Shown in pieces: positions 7,833-16,415 of a stretch of 37,224 nucleotides of DNA (positions are counted from its first letter, which is position 1; each line of letters opens with the position of its first letter). The stretch comes from Bacteroidales bacterium (GTDB lineage Bacteria; Bacteroidota; Bacteroidia; Bacteroidales; UBA932): positions 1 through 37,224 of the forward strand of contig JAKSKI010000010.1 in the NCBI GenBank assembly GCA_024401865.1, written 5' to 3'. The position numbers and the translations under genes are program-made. Under the pieces are notes generated by a model. That model searched no databases. It was not told where the DNA came from and worked only from the letters and a program-made list of their open reading frames with translations.

Positions 7833-10800
7833 TGAAATCATACCTGAGCCATCTGTTTGCAGCCCTGCTGCTCTGTCTCCCCTGCTTCGCCGGGGAAGAC
7901 ATCATCTCCCTGTTCAACGATCCTCCGCGCGAATACCGGCCCCGTGTATGGTGGCACTGGATGAACGGCAACATCAGCGAAGAAGGTGTGCGAAAGGACA
8001 TCGAATGGATGGACAGAAGCGGAATAGTCGGATTCCACATATTCGATGCGGGATTCGATACACCGCAGATAGTCGAAGAACGTCTGCCGTATATGAGCGA
8101 AGGGTGGAAAAGAGTTTTCAACCGGGCTCTGGATATGGCGGACTCTCTGGGAATGGAAGTCTCCATCACGAGTTCCCCGGGATGGAGTCTCACCGGTGGG
8201 CCCTGGGTAAGTCCCGAAGACGCGATGAAGAAGCTGGTGTGGTCGGAGACCGTCTTCAAGGGAGGACGCAGAATCAGGACCGGACTGCCGCAGGCATCCG
8301 TCATCAACGGATTCTACAGGGACATTGCCGTCATCGCGGTCAGGATACCCGACCACGACCTCACTATGGAGGAAATGGGAGCCACAATAAGCCGCAGCGG
8401 CGAGGATGAGACATTCCCCTGGATTCAGGTCTCTCTGGACGGGCCCTATACCGTCAAGGCCTGCCGCATCAGGCTTCCGTTCAGCGAGAGGTACAACTAT
8501 GCCAGGCACATCGAATGCAGCGAGGACGGCATAAGTTACACACCTGTTACGGCGAGGGCTCCCGAGACAGTCTGCCTTGACAACGTGTATGACTTCCCCG
8601 CCGTCACGGCCAGATATTTCCGCATATGCTCCAACGTGGCTCACAAACCCGTCAAGGTTGACGACGTGACCCTCTATACGGTCACCAAGGTCAATGCGGC
8701 GATGGAGAAGGCCGGATTCGCGGCATCGTACTCCGTAAGGGATTTCTACCCCACCCCCGAGACGTCAGACGCAGTCGCTCCCGGAGACATCGTCATCCTT
8801 ACCGGCAAGGTCCGTGACGGGATACTGGACTGGAAGGCTCCCAAGGGCAAATGGAGGATATACAGATTCGGATACGGACTTACCGGCAAGAAGAACGGCC
8901 CCGCTTCTCCCGAAGCCACGGGTCTGGAAGTGGACAAGCTTGACCGCGCTGCCGTGGAGCGGTATTTCGAGGGGTATTACAAAATGTATGACGAAGCGTC
9001 GTGCGGCAGGCTGGGCAGCGTCATCACCAACCTTATGATAGACAGTTACGAGTCCGGATGCCAGAACTGGACTGCGTCGCTGCCATCGGAGTTCGCATCA
9101 AGGAGAGGTTATGAACTTCTCCCCTGGCTTCCTGCGCTCACGGGCCAGATAATAGGAGATGCAGTGAGCACGGAGCGCTTCCTGTATGACTTCAGGCGCA
9201 CCCTGGAGGAACTCACAGCCGAGTACCACTATGACGGAATGGACTCCCTCAACAGGGCATACGGACTTACCCGCCACGTGGAGGCGCAGGAGTATTCCAG
9301 AGTATACAATGCAGACGGAATGGATGTAAGGCGTCACGCGGACGTGCCAATGGCATCATTCTGGATGCGGGAATTCTATTCGTCCTACCCCTGCGAGGAA
9401 GCGGATATGAGAGAGGCGGCTTCGGTTGCCCATATCTACGGGCAGAACATCTGTGCCGGCGAATCCTTCACCACCAACGGCCAGGACCCGGACGCTTACG
9501 GACGCAGGGTTGCCTGGGCTCTCCATCCCGGCAACATCAAGAGCGCTGCGGACGCAGCAATGGCATCAGGGCAGAACAGGTTCATCATACACAGCACCGT
9601 GCACCAGCCGGTGGATGACAAAGTCCCCGGACTTACCCTGAGCCGTCACGGAATGGCCTTCAACAGACACAACACCTGGGCTGATGAAGCGCGTGTATGG
9701 ACGGACTACCTGTCCAGAAGTTCGTGCCTTCTGTGCCAGGGGCAGTTTGTGGCGGATATGGCCGTGTATTACAGCGAGACGACCAATGCCGTGGCAAGAT
9801 TCAAGCTCGAGAGGCCTGAAGTGCCGGACGGATACGCCTACGACTTCATCAACAGGACGGTACTGACTTCCGGTATCGGGCTCCCGTACAAAGTCATCAT
9901 AATAGACAAGGAGGTGTCCCTGATGTCGATACCCGTGCTGCGAAGGTTCGCGCAGCTGGCTGAGGAAGGCAGAATCATAGTTGGAGACGAGCCGCGCGGC
10001 CACTGCGATCTGGGTGGCAGCGATGAAGAATTCAGGGCTCTCGTCAACCGCATCTGGCATTCGGGCAGACTCAACGTGATCGCACGCTCCCAACTTGAGG
10101 CTGTCCTGCGCAGCACAGGCTTGCAGAAGGATGTGGATATCCCCAATCCGACAGGCGCGGACATACGGTTCGTACACAGGCATCTCGATGACGGAGAACT
10201 GTACTGGATAGCCAACATCAATCCCGAGAGCCGGGACATCGACGTGAGTTTCAGGACCTCGGGACTCAAGCCCACAGTGCTCCACGCAGACAGCGGCACG
10301 GTGGAGGAGCTGTCTTACCGCACATCAGGTGGACGATGCACCGTGAGTCTTCATTTCGAACCTGATGACGCCCTGTTCATTCTTTTCAGGGGCAATGACC
10401 CCAAGGGATCGGCCGTTGCGACCCGTAAGACATTCAGACGTCTGGGCGAAATCACGGGTCCCTGGAATCTGGAATTCCAACAGGACCGCGGCGCTCCTTC
10501 GAACGCCACAATGCCCGCTCTTGAGAGGCTCGATGAGTCCGATGACCCCGGCATAAGATATTTCTCCGGCACAGTGACCTACACAACCTCGTTCGAATCC
10601 AACGGTTCCCCCTGTGCGCTGGATCTGGGCGGAGTCCACGATATGGCCAGGGTGTTCGTCAACGGCACGGACCTCGGTCTGTTGTGGAAGAGGCCGTTCA
10701 GGGTCGACATTTCGGATGTCGTGCGCAAAGGATCCAATACCTTGAGGATAGATGTGACCGACACCTGGCACAACCGTATCATAGGTGACCTGCAGCCGGG

Positions 10801-10903
10801 CGCCGACAGGATAACATATACCTGCTTTGATTTCTACACAGCTGATTCGCCCCTGTATGAATCAGGTTTGGAGGGGCCTGTAGTACTGTATTCGGTTCAA
10901 TGA
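7832..10903 (+). CDS. GH106-like alpha-L-rhamnosidase (first copy)
   Basis: The product is 1023 residues, starting at the ATG at 7832; the in-frame TTG one codon earlier is less likely. A signal peptide covers about residues 1-20. The mature start 'PREYRPRVWWHWMNGNISEEGVRKDIEWM' followed by 'GFHIFDAGF' is typical of GH106 (PF17132). 'IDSYESGCQNWT' and 'CAGESFTTNG' carry acidic residues in barrel positions where GH106 catalytic glutamates are expected. The C-terminus (about 850-1020) is a beta-jelly-roll with 'LDLGGVHDMARVFVNGTDLG'. GH106 enzymes remove alpha-L-rhamnose from pectins such as rhamnogalacturonans. The gene overlaps dapF by 4 nt (ATGA). A second, clearly diverged GH106 lies in the same operon, so the two probably cut different rhamnosyl linkages (inference). 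Confidence 0.88.
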   Translation: MKSYLSHLFAALLLCLPCFAGEDIISLFNDPPREYRPRVWWHWMNGNISEEGVRKDIEWMDRSGIVGFHIFDAGFDTPQIVEERLPYMSEGWKRVFNRALDMADSLGMEVSITSSPGWSLTGGPWVSPEDAMKKLVWSETVFKGGRRIRTGLPQASVINGFYRDIAVIAVRIPDHDLTMEEMGATISRSGEDETFPWIQVSLDGPYTVKACRIRLPFSERYNYARHIECSEDGISYTPVTARAPETVCLDNVYDFPAVTARYFRICSNVAHKPVKVDDVTLYTVTKVNAAMEKAGFAASYSVRDFYPTPETSDAVAPGDIVILTGKVRDGILDWKAPKGKWRIYRFGYGLTGKKNGPASPEATGLEVDKLDRAAVERYFEGYYKMYDEASCGRLGSVITNLMIDSYESGCQNWTASLPSEFASRRGYELLPWLPALTGQIIGDAVSTERFLYDFRRTLEELTAEYHYDGMDSLNRAYGLTRHVEAQEYSRVYNADGMDVRRHADVPMASFWMREFYSSYPCEEADMREAASVAHIYGQNICAGESFTTNGQDPDAYGRRVAWALHPGNIKSAADAAMASGQNRFIIHSTVHQPVDDKVPGLTLSRHGMAFNRHNTWADEARVWTDYLSRSSCLLCQGQFVADMAVYYSETTNAVARFKLERPEVPDGYAYDFINRTVLTSGIGLPYKVIIIDKEVSLMSIPVLRRFAQLAEEGRIIVGDEPRGHCDLGGSDEEFRALVNRIWHSGRLNVIARSQLEAVLRSTGLQKDVDIPNPTGADIRFVHRHLDDGELYWIANINPESRDIDVSFRTSGLKPTVLHADSGTVEELSYRTSGGRCTVSLHFEPDDALFILFRGNDPKGSAVATRKTFRRLGEITGPWNLEFQQDRGAPSNATMPALERLDESDDPGIRYFSGTVTYTTSFESNGSPCALDLGGVHDMARVFVNGTDLGLLWKRPFRVDISDVVRKGSNTLRIDVTDTWHNRIIGDLQPGADRITYTCFDFYTADSPLYESGLEGPVVLYSVQ

Positions 10904-11715
10904 CAGACGCCATATTGCATAAATATTCCGGAGCCGGCAATGACTTCATTGTGATTGACGGGAGAAGCGGCGGTATTGACTCTTACCGTGAAGCCGGCGC
11001 AATCTCGGCTCTCTGCGACAGGAAATCCGGATTTATGGATGCTGACGGAAGAACCGGCGCGGACGGACTGATGATACTCTCATCTTCGGCCTGTTGTGAT
11101 TTCAAGATGGAATTCTTCAATCCCGACGGCAGCACCGGTATGATGTGCGGCAACGGAGGACGCTGCATTGCGGCTTTTGCAGACAATCTGGGAATTGTCC
11201 CGGGTGAGGGCAAGGAATATGTCTTCGAAGCAGCAGACGGCACACACAGGGCTGCAATTCTCAGAAAGGATGGCAACGTCTGCACCGTACGGCTGAAGAT
11301 GATTGACCCCTTCGACCTCCATCAATGCGAGGAAGGCTGGTTCGTCAATACCGGCACCAGACATCTGGTAAGATTTGTGGACAAGCTCGAAACCCTTGAC
11401 GTCGCCACAGAAGGATTCCGTCTTCGCCATCTCCCCGCCTTCGCCCCCGAAGGCGTAAACGTCGATTTTGTATCTTCAGGCAACTCGAATCTGCGCATAA
11501 GGACCTTCGAGAAGGGCGTGGAGGCCGAAACCCTGGCCTGCGGCACCGGCATAGTGGCGGCGGCCCTAGTCCACTGCCACGTCAACGGCCTCAAACCGCC
11601 TCAGACTGTCCCCGTAAAGGCAAAACGAGACACACTGTCCGTAGATATCCTTCCGGAGGGCGTATGGCTCACCGGGCCTGCGGAACTGATTACCACTCGT
11701 AATAAATATGAATAG
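10900..11715 (+). CDS. dapF: Diaminopimelate epimerase
   Basis: The 271-residue product is full length for DapF. 'KYSGAGNDFIVID' opens the protein, 'PDGSTGMMCGNGGRC' contains catalytic Cys83, and 'AETLACGTG' contains catalytic Cys214. It interconverts LL- and meso-diaminopimelate in the cytoplasm, the last step before lysine decarboxylation and the supply step for peptidoglycan peptides. No signal peptide is present. Its position is odd: it overlaps the GH106 gene by 4 nt upstream and the beta-helix gene by 8 nt downstream, so it is co-transcribed with secreted polysaccharide hydrolases. Both active-site cysteines are intact, so it looks functional. No other lysine pathway gene is in the window. 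Confidence 0.95.
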   Translation: MTDAILHKYSGAGNDFIVIDGRSGGIDSYREAGAISALCDRKSGFMDADGRTGADGLMILSSSACCDFKMEFFNPDGSTGMMCGNGGRCIAAFADNLGIVPGEGKEYVFEAADGTHRAAILRKDGNVCTVRLKMIDPFDLHQCEEGWFVNTGTRHLVRFVDKLETLDVATEGFRLRHLPAFAPEGVNVDFVSSGNSNLRIRTFEKGVEAETLACGTGIVAAALVHCHVNGLKPPQTVPVKAKRDTLSVDILPEGVWLTGPAELITTRNKYE

Positions 11716-13531
11716 AAGAGTCTGCCGGTTAATATATATCCTCGCCGTATCGGCCTGCTCTACTGACGCAGATTTCTATGTAGCGCCGTCATCAGGGACG
11801 TCTCCGGCGCAATCGGTCCGGGCCGCCTGCGAATATTCCCGTACTCATCCCGGCACCGCAGTCAATGTACTTTTTGATGATGGGGAATACCGGATGGATT
11901 CTACTCTGCGGTTGGATTCGCTGACTTCCCCCGTGCGGCTGAAAGCCCTGCCCGGCAAGCATCCCGTCTTCAGCGGCGAAACCGTGGTGGAAGGGTGGCG
12001 CGAATGGCGCGACGGCATCCTTATGGCCGACCTCCGCTCCTGCGGCATCTCGGAATTCGGCAACCCGGTGCAGCGTGAGGACAGGATTGATTTCTACGTC
12101 GACGGCTCGAGGCAGAATCTTGCCCGCTGGCCGAACGGTACGGAATTCTCTCATCTGGGGAAGGCTCTCGGCCAGACGTTGGGGCTGCATCACAGTTTCA
12201 TCGGAGACATCCTTTGTCCCGAGGAAGGCATTATGCAGTATCTGGATTACAGAATCGACGGATGGGCCGACGAAAAGGATCCTTATATGCTCGGCTACTG
12301 GTATTGGGACTGGTATGAGGAGTACAAGTCCGTCTCCTGCATAGATACCGTGTCGAAATCCCTGACCCTTGATCCGATCGGACACCGCTACGGCTATAAT
12401 GACGGTCCCCGTTTCTTCGGCGTAAACCTTTTCTGCGAGCTGGATTCACCGGGAGAATACTACATAGACAGAGATGAGGGCATCATCTACTGGTATCCTC
12501 CGGAAGGTGGGTTCGTTCCCGGAGTCACGCGCACCACGGTATCCGTTTTCCCGGAAGAGGCTATGATCGAGGCCAACTCCTGCAACGGCTTCACATTGGA
12601 GGGGATAGAACTTTGCGGCGGACGCGGAGGAGCGGTTTCCATAGCCGGAGGCAGGGACAACGTCATCCGGAAATGCCGCATCACGAGGTTCGGGGAAGCC
12701 GCAATCAGGATAGAGGGCGGCACGGGGCACAAGGTGGTTTCCTGCCATTTGTCGCAACTCGGGGCAGCAGGAATACTTGCCGAGGGAGGCGACAGGCACA
12801 CTCTCTCCCCGTCCGGTTTTGTCATTAGGGGCAACAAAGTGGAGGATTTCGCCCTTTTCAAGCATACTTACGAACCTGCCGTCCAATTCTCTGGAGTAGG
12901 AGCCCGCATAAGCGGCAACGACTTCAGCAACTCCACGTCCTCGGCCGTCTCTCTCTTGGGCAACGATATCAAGGTCCAGTTCAACACATTCAGCGACCTC
13001 GTAAGGGAAAGCGATGACCAGGGAGCCCTCGAGAGCTTCGGAGATCTGGCGACAAGACGTCTCATAATCCGTTTCAACCTGTGGAAAAACATAAACGGAG
13101 GCACGAAATACGGTGCGGCGGCCGTCAGGTTCGATGATTTCATCTCCGGCAACCGTGTATACGGCAACATTTTTGACCATTGCGGCAGCTTTCGCTTCGG
13201 AGCTGTCCAGATCCACGGCGGTCGCGACAATGAGATAAAGGGGAACCTTTTCCTGCATTGCAACTATGCTGTCAGCTGCAGCCCCTGGACTTATGACGCA
13301 CTCAAGACGAAATTTGCAAGATTCGAATCCAGATGGGCGGACATAGATCTGTACGGAGACCTCTATACGTCCCGCTACCCTGAGCTGCTCGAACCCCTCG
13401 ACAGCCTCAACCACAACAGGAATTATGTGTCGGGCAATCTCATCATCGACACCCCGAACCTGTTCAGAAACGGGGATTTCCTAGTGACAAGAGGCAACGG
13501 GATACTTCCATTATCAAAAAATAATCAGTAA
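11708..13531 (+). CDS. GH141-like right-handed beta-helix glycosidase, lipoprotein
   Basis: The 607-residue product begins with a short hydrophobic leader and a lipobox-like 'AVSAC' (Cys17). The start resembles GH141 and related beta-helix enzymes: 'FYVAPSSGTSPAQSVRAA', then 'YRMDSTLRL', 'HPVFSGETVVEGW' and 'FYVDGSRQNLARWPNG'. From about residue 300 to 480 there are parallel beta-helix rungs such as 'GFTLEGIELCGGRGGAVSI' and 'VIRKCRITRFGEAAIRI'. GH141 includes an alpha-L-fucosidase acting on rhamnogalacturonan II in Bacteroides thetaiotaomicron, and also xylanases. A pectin side-chain role fits the neighbours. A beta-helix lyase or epimerase cannot be excluded without alignment. It overlaps dapF by 8 nt and is followed by the largest gap of the operon (58 bp). 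Confidence 0.78.
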   Translation: MNRRVCRLIYILAVSACSTDADFYVAPSSGTSPAQSVRAACEYSRTHPGTAVNVLFDDGEYRMDSTLRLDSLTSPVRLKALPGKHPVFSGETVVEGWREWRDGILMADLRSCGISEFGNPVQREDRIDFYVDGSRQNLARWPNGTEFSHLGKALGQTLGLHHSFIGDILCPEEGIMQYLDYRIDGWADEKDPYMLGYWYWDWYEEYKSVSCIDTVSKSLTLDPIGHRYGYNDGPRFFGVNLFCELDSPGEYYIDRDEGIIYWYPPEGGFVPGVTRTTVSVFPEEAMIEANSCNGFTLEGIELCGGRGGAVSIAGGRDNVIRKCRITRFGEAAIRIEGGTGHKVVSCHLSQLGAAGILAEGGDRHTLSPSGFVIRGNKVEDFALFKHTYEPAVQFSGVGARISGNDFSNSTSSAVSLLGNDIKVQFNTFSDLVRESDDQGALESFGDLATRRLIIRFNLWKNINGGTKYGAAAVRFDDFISGNRVYGNIFDHCGSFRFGAVQIHGGRDNEIKGNLFLHCNYAVSCSPWTYDALKTKFARFESRWADIDLYGDLYTSRYPELLEPLDSLNHNRNYVSGNLIIDTPNLFRNGDFLVTRGNGILPLSKNNQ

Positions 13532-13589
13532 ATTTACGATGGAATAGTTACTTTAATCATAGAGACAACTGGATAAACAAAATATAGTT
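13532..13589 (+). promoter_or_regulatory. AT-rich gap inside the glycan operon, possible internal promoter
   Basis: This is the only sizeable gap inside the operon. It is much more A/T-rich than its flanks and starts within a 10-bp palindrome (13528-13537). TAnnTTTG-like sites are imperfect only. An internal promoter or processing site is possible but not shown. Confidence 0.25.
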
Positions 13590-16415
13590 ATGAGTAGATC
13601 ATTCAAAAGATTCCTAGTATGCGCCGCTGCGCTGCTGACCCTTGGTCTGACAACCGGCGCCGCTCCCTACAGGAGCTATGAGCAGTTCCAGAATCCGGAC
13701 ACCAACTATCGCCCCTTCGTGAGATGGTGGTGGAACGGTGACCGTGTCGAGGCTGACGAACTTGTGCGCGAGCTCCATCTTCTCAAGGATGCCGGCATCG
13801 GCGGCGTCGAAATCAATCCCGTAGGATTCCCCGGCAAGGAAGAAGAGGCTGCAGGCACCAAAGAGCTGATCTGGCTCAGCAACGAATGGATAGATATGCT
13901 GAAGGTTGTCTTCGATGAAGCCGAGAGAATCGGCCTCACCTGCGACCTGATCATCGGTTCGGGCTGGCCTTTCGGTTCGGAGACTCTTCCCTGGGATGAG
14001 AGGGCGTCCGTAATGCTCACATACGCCCAGCCCATTCCCGACAACCTCCCCACATATCAGGTATCGAAGTTCCATATTTTCAAGACAATAGACCCCGGCG
14101 TGACCAAAGTTACCGCAAGCCGCATACCCACTCTGGTCGCCTGCTACATAGTCCCCGATCCCGTCAATGACCTCTCTGAAGCCATCGACGTCACGGACAA
14201 GTTCGACGGAGACCTGCTCACCATCGACGTCCCCGAGGGCAAGCATCAGCTCTATGCTCTTGTCAGATATGACAGTTTTGCATCAGTCATCTGCGGTGCT
14301 CCCGGAGCTGCAGGCCCTATCCTCAACCATATGGACCAGCAGGCCGTAAGACGCTACCTCGACCATATGACGGACACAATCGAAGGTCGCATAGGCCCTC
14401 TGAGCAGCCATCTGCGCGCATTCTTCGTGGACAGTATGGAACTTGAAGGCTGCAACTGGACTTCCGACTTCGCCGAAGAATTCAAGGCACGTCGCGGCTA
14501 CGACCTTATGCCCTGGCTCCCCTTCACGATGTTCAAGACCGGACGTCTGGGCAATGTCGACAGCTATGATTACGGCAGCAGGAAGGGCGAGAAGTTCAAC
14601 GAGCAGGTCAACCGGGTGCGCTTCGATTTCGAACTCACCAAGGCCGAACTCCTTCAGGAGAGATACGTCAAGACTTATACCGGCTGGTGCCGCGAGAAAG
14701 GCGTCAAGTCACGCGCACAGGCATACGGCCGCGGATTCTTCCAGCTCGAACCTTCGCTCGAGCACGATATTCCCGAGGGCGAATCCTGGACCACCAACTA
14801 CCTCAGGCACCGTGTGGGTGAAGAAATGGGCGACGAGGACTACCGTCGCGGCCGCGGCTATACGATGATTGACAAGTATGTCTCTTCGGCCGCTCACCTC
14901 ACGGGCAAGCGCCTTGTCAGCTGCGAGGAGATGACCAACACCTACAAAGTGTTCTCCACCCCCCTGGAGTTCCTCAAGGTCGGTTCGGATATGGCTGCGG
15001 AGGCCGGCATAACCCACTCCGTCTGGCACGGATTCAACTACAATCCTCCCAAGGCCGGATTCCCGGGGTGGATTCGCTACGGCAGCTACTACAATGAGAA
15101 GAACACCTGGTGGCGCTATTTCAAGCTTCTCAACGACTACCGGGCCCGTATGAGCAGCCTTCTCCAGAACTCCGACATGTTTACCGACATAGCCATTCTT
15201 CCGGCCAACTACGATATGTGGTCTGAAATCGGCGTGACTACGGAGCCCTTCCCCGAGAAGCTCAACGTTCCCTATACATCCCTCATATGGGAGGCCATCC
15301 ACAAGAACGGTGGCGGCGCCGACTATGTGACCGAGACCATCCTCGACGGAGCTACGGTCCGTAACGGCAAGATCTGCTACGGCCCCAAGCAGTACGGTAC
15401 CATCTTCCTGGTGGAAGTCACCAGCACCACTCCCCACACGCTGAACCTGCTGCTCGATTTCGTCAAGCAGGGCGGCCGCGTGTTCTGCGTCAACAGATTC
15501 CCCAGCAAGAGTCTTGGATTCGACAATTTCGAAGAGCGCGACAATGAGGTCAAGGCACTCGTAGGCAAGCTCGAGGAGTACAAGGACAACTTCATCCTCC
15601 TCGACAATCCCGCGGACGGCAAATATCTCGAATGGTACACCTCCGTGATGAACAGGTATAACATTCCTCACGCTGTCACAGTCACCAATCCTGACCGTTT
15701 CCTCCTTCAGAACCATTACGTGATGGACGACAGGAGCGAGTTCTTCTTCTTCGCCAATGCCCATATGAGCGAGTGCCGCAGCACAGACATCATCTTCCCG
15801 GCATCTGTCACCAGAGGCAGGCACGCGTGGATTTATGATGCCTCCACCGGCAAGCGCTACGCTATGCCTATCGGCAAGGACGGCAGGGTGAGCTTCGAAT
15901 TCGGTCCCTCCGAAAGCTATGTGTTCATGTTCAACAAGGAGACCAGGGGGGAGAAGTGGAACCCGCTTCCCGCCACCGGCAAGGACACCCTCGCTGTAGG
16001 CAACTGGGACCTCACCCTTGTCAACCCCCAGGTCGACACCGTGCTGACGGATCACTTCGATGCTCTTGAAGACCTCCAGAAGAACGACAAGTACAAGAAC
16101 TTTATGGGAGATGTCACCTACACTACAACAGTCACCCTCGGCAAGGACCTTCCCAGGTACATCAATCTTGGCAAAGTATGCGAAATCTGCGAACTCAAGG
16201 TGAATGGCAAAGACCTGGGCGTCAAGTGGTTCGGCCGCAGAATATATGATCTGTCAGGCGTGCTGCACGAAGGTGACAACACCATCGAAGTCAAAGTCAA
16301 CACCCTTATGGCCAACTATACCGGCTCATTTGAAGACGACAGCGTGGCCAAGAAATGGACCAAGGGCGCAACGCCTTCAATGGGACTTATCGGACCAGTA
16401 AAACTCTATAAGTAA
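13590..16415 (+). CDS. GH106-like alpha-L-rhamnosidase (second copy)
   Basis: The 941-residue product has a signal peptide of about 25 residues ending 'TTGAA'. 'NYRPFVRWWWNGDRVEADELVRELHLLKDAGIGGVEINPVGF' begins the GH106 barrel (read here in overlapping parts). 'FVDSMELEGCNWTSDFAEEF' parallels 'IDSYESGCQNWT' in the first copy, and 'GESWTTNYLRH' parallels 'GESFTTNG'. A C-terminal jelly-roll domain (about 800-940) has 'CELKVNGKDLGVKWFG'. It is shorter than the first copy and quite different in sequence, so this is not a recent duplication. Secreted removal of rhamnose from pectin is the likely role. The stop TAA shares a base with the following ATG (16415). A 448-codon antisense open frame over 14709-16055 is a shadow. 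Confidence 0.87.
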   Translation: MSRSFKRFLVCAAALLTLGLTTGAAPYRSYEQFQNPDTNYRPFVRWWWNGDRVEADELVRELHLLKDAGIGGVEINPVGFPGKEEEAAGTKELIWLSNEWIDMLKVVFDEAERIGLTCDLIIGSGWPFGSETLPWDERASVMLTYAQPIPDNLPTYQVSKFHIFKTIDPGVTKVTASRIPTLVACYIVPDPVNDLSEAIDVTDKFDGDLLTIDVPEGKHQLYALVRYDSFASVICGAPGAAGPILNHMDQQAVRRYLDHMTDTIEGRIGPLSSHLRAFFVDSMELEGCNWTSDFAEEFKARRGYDLMPWLPFTMFKTGRLGNVDSYDYGSRKGEKFNEQVNRVRFDFELTKAELLQERYVKTYTGWCREKGVKSRAQAYGRGFFQLEPSLEHDIPEGESWTTNYLRHRVGEEMGDEDYRRGRGYTMIDKYVSSAAHLTGKRLVSCEEMTNTYKVFSTPLEFLKVGSDMAAEAGITHSVWHGFNYNPPKAGFPGWIRYGSYYNEKNTWWRYFKLLNDYRARMSSLLQNSDMFTDIAILPANYDMWSEIGVTTEPFPEKLNVPYTSLIWEAIHKNGGGADYVTETILDGATVRNGKICYGPKQYGTIFLVEVTSTTPHTLNLLLDFVKQGGRVFCVNRFPSKSLGFDNFEERDNEVKALVGKLEEYKDNFILLDNPADGKYLEWYTSVMNRYNIPHAVTVTNPDRFLLQNHYVMDDRSEFFFFANAHMSECRSTDIIFPASVTRGRHAWIYDASTGKRYAMPIGKDGRVSFEFGPSESYVFMFNKETRGEKWNPLPATGKDTLAVGNWDLTLVNPQVDTVLTDHFDALEDLQKNDKYKNFMGDVTYTTTVTLGKDLPRYINLGKVCEICELKVNGKDLGVKWFGRRIYDLSGVLHEGDNTIEVKVNTLMANYTGSFEDDSVAKKWTKGATPSMGLIGPVKLYK

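Noticed and set aside
14709-16055. 448-codon open frame antisense to the second GH106 gene
   Set aside because: It mirrors a G/C-rich third-position pattern of the GH106 gene, has Val/Gly/Glu-rich shadow composition and no recognisable motif.
7832-16415. Recent duplication of the GH106 gene
   Set aside because: The two proteins differ in length and throughout their sequence, sharing only family motifs.
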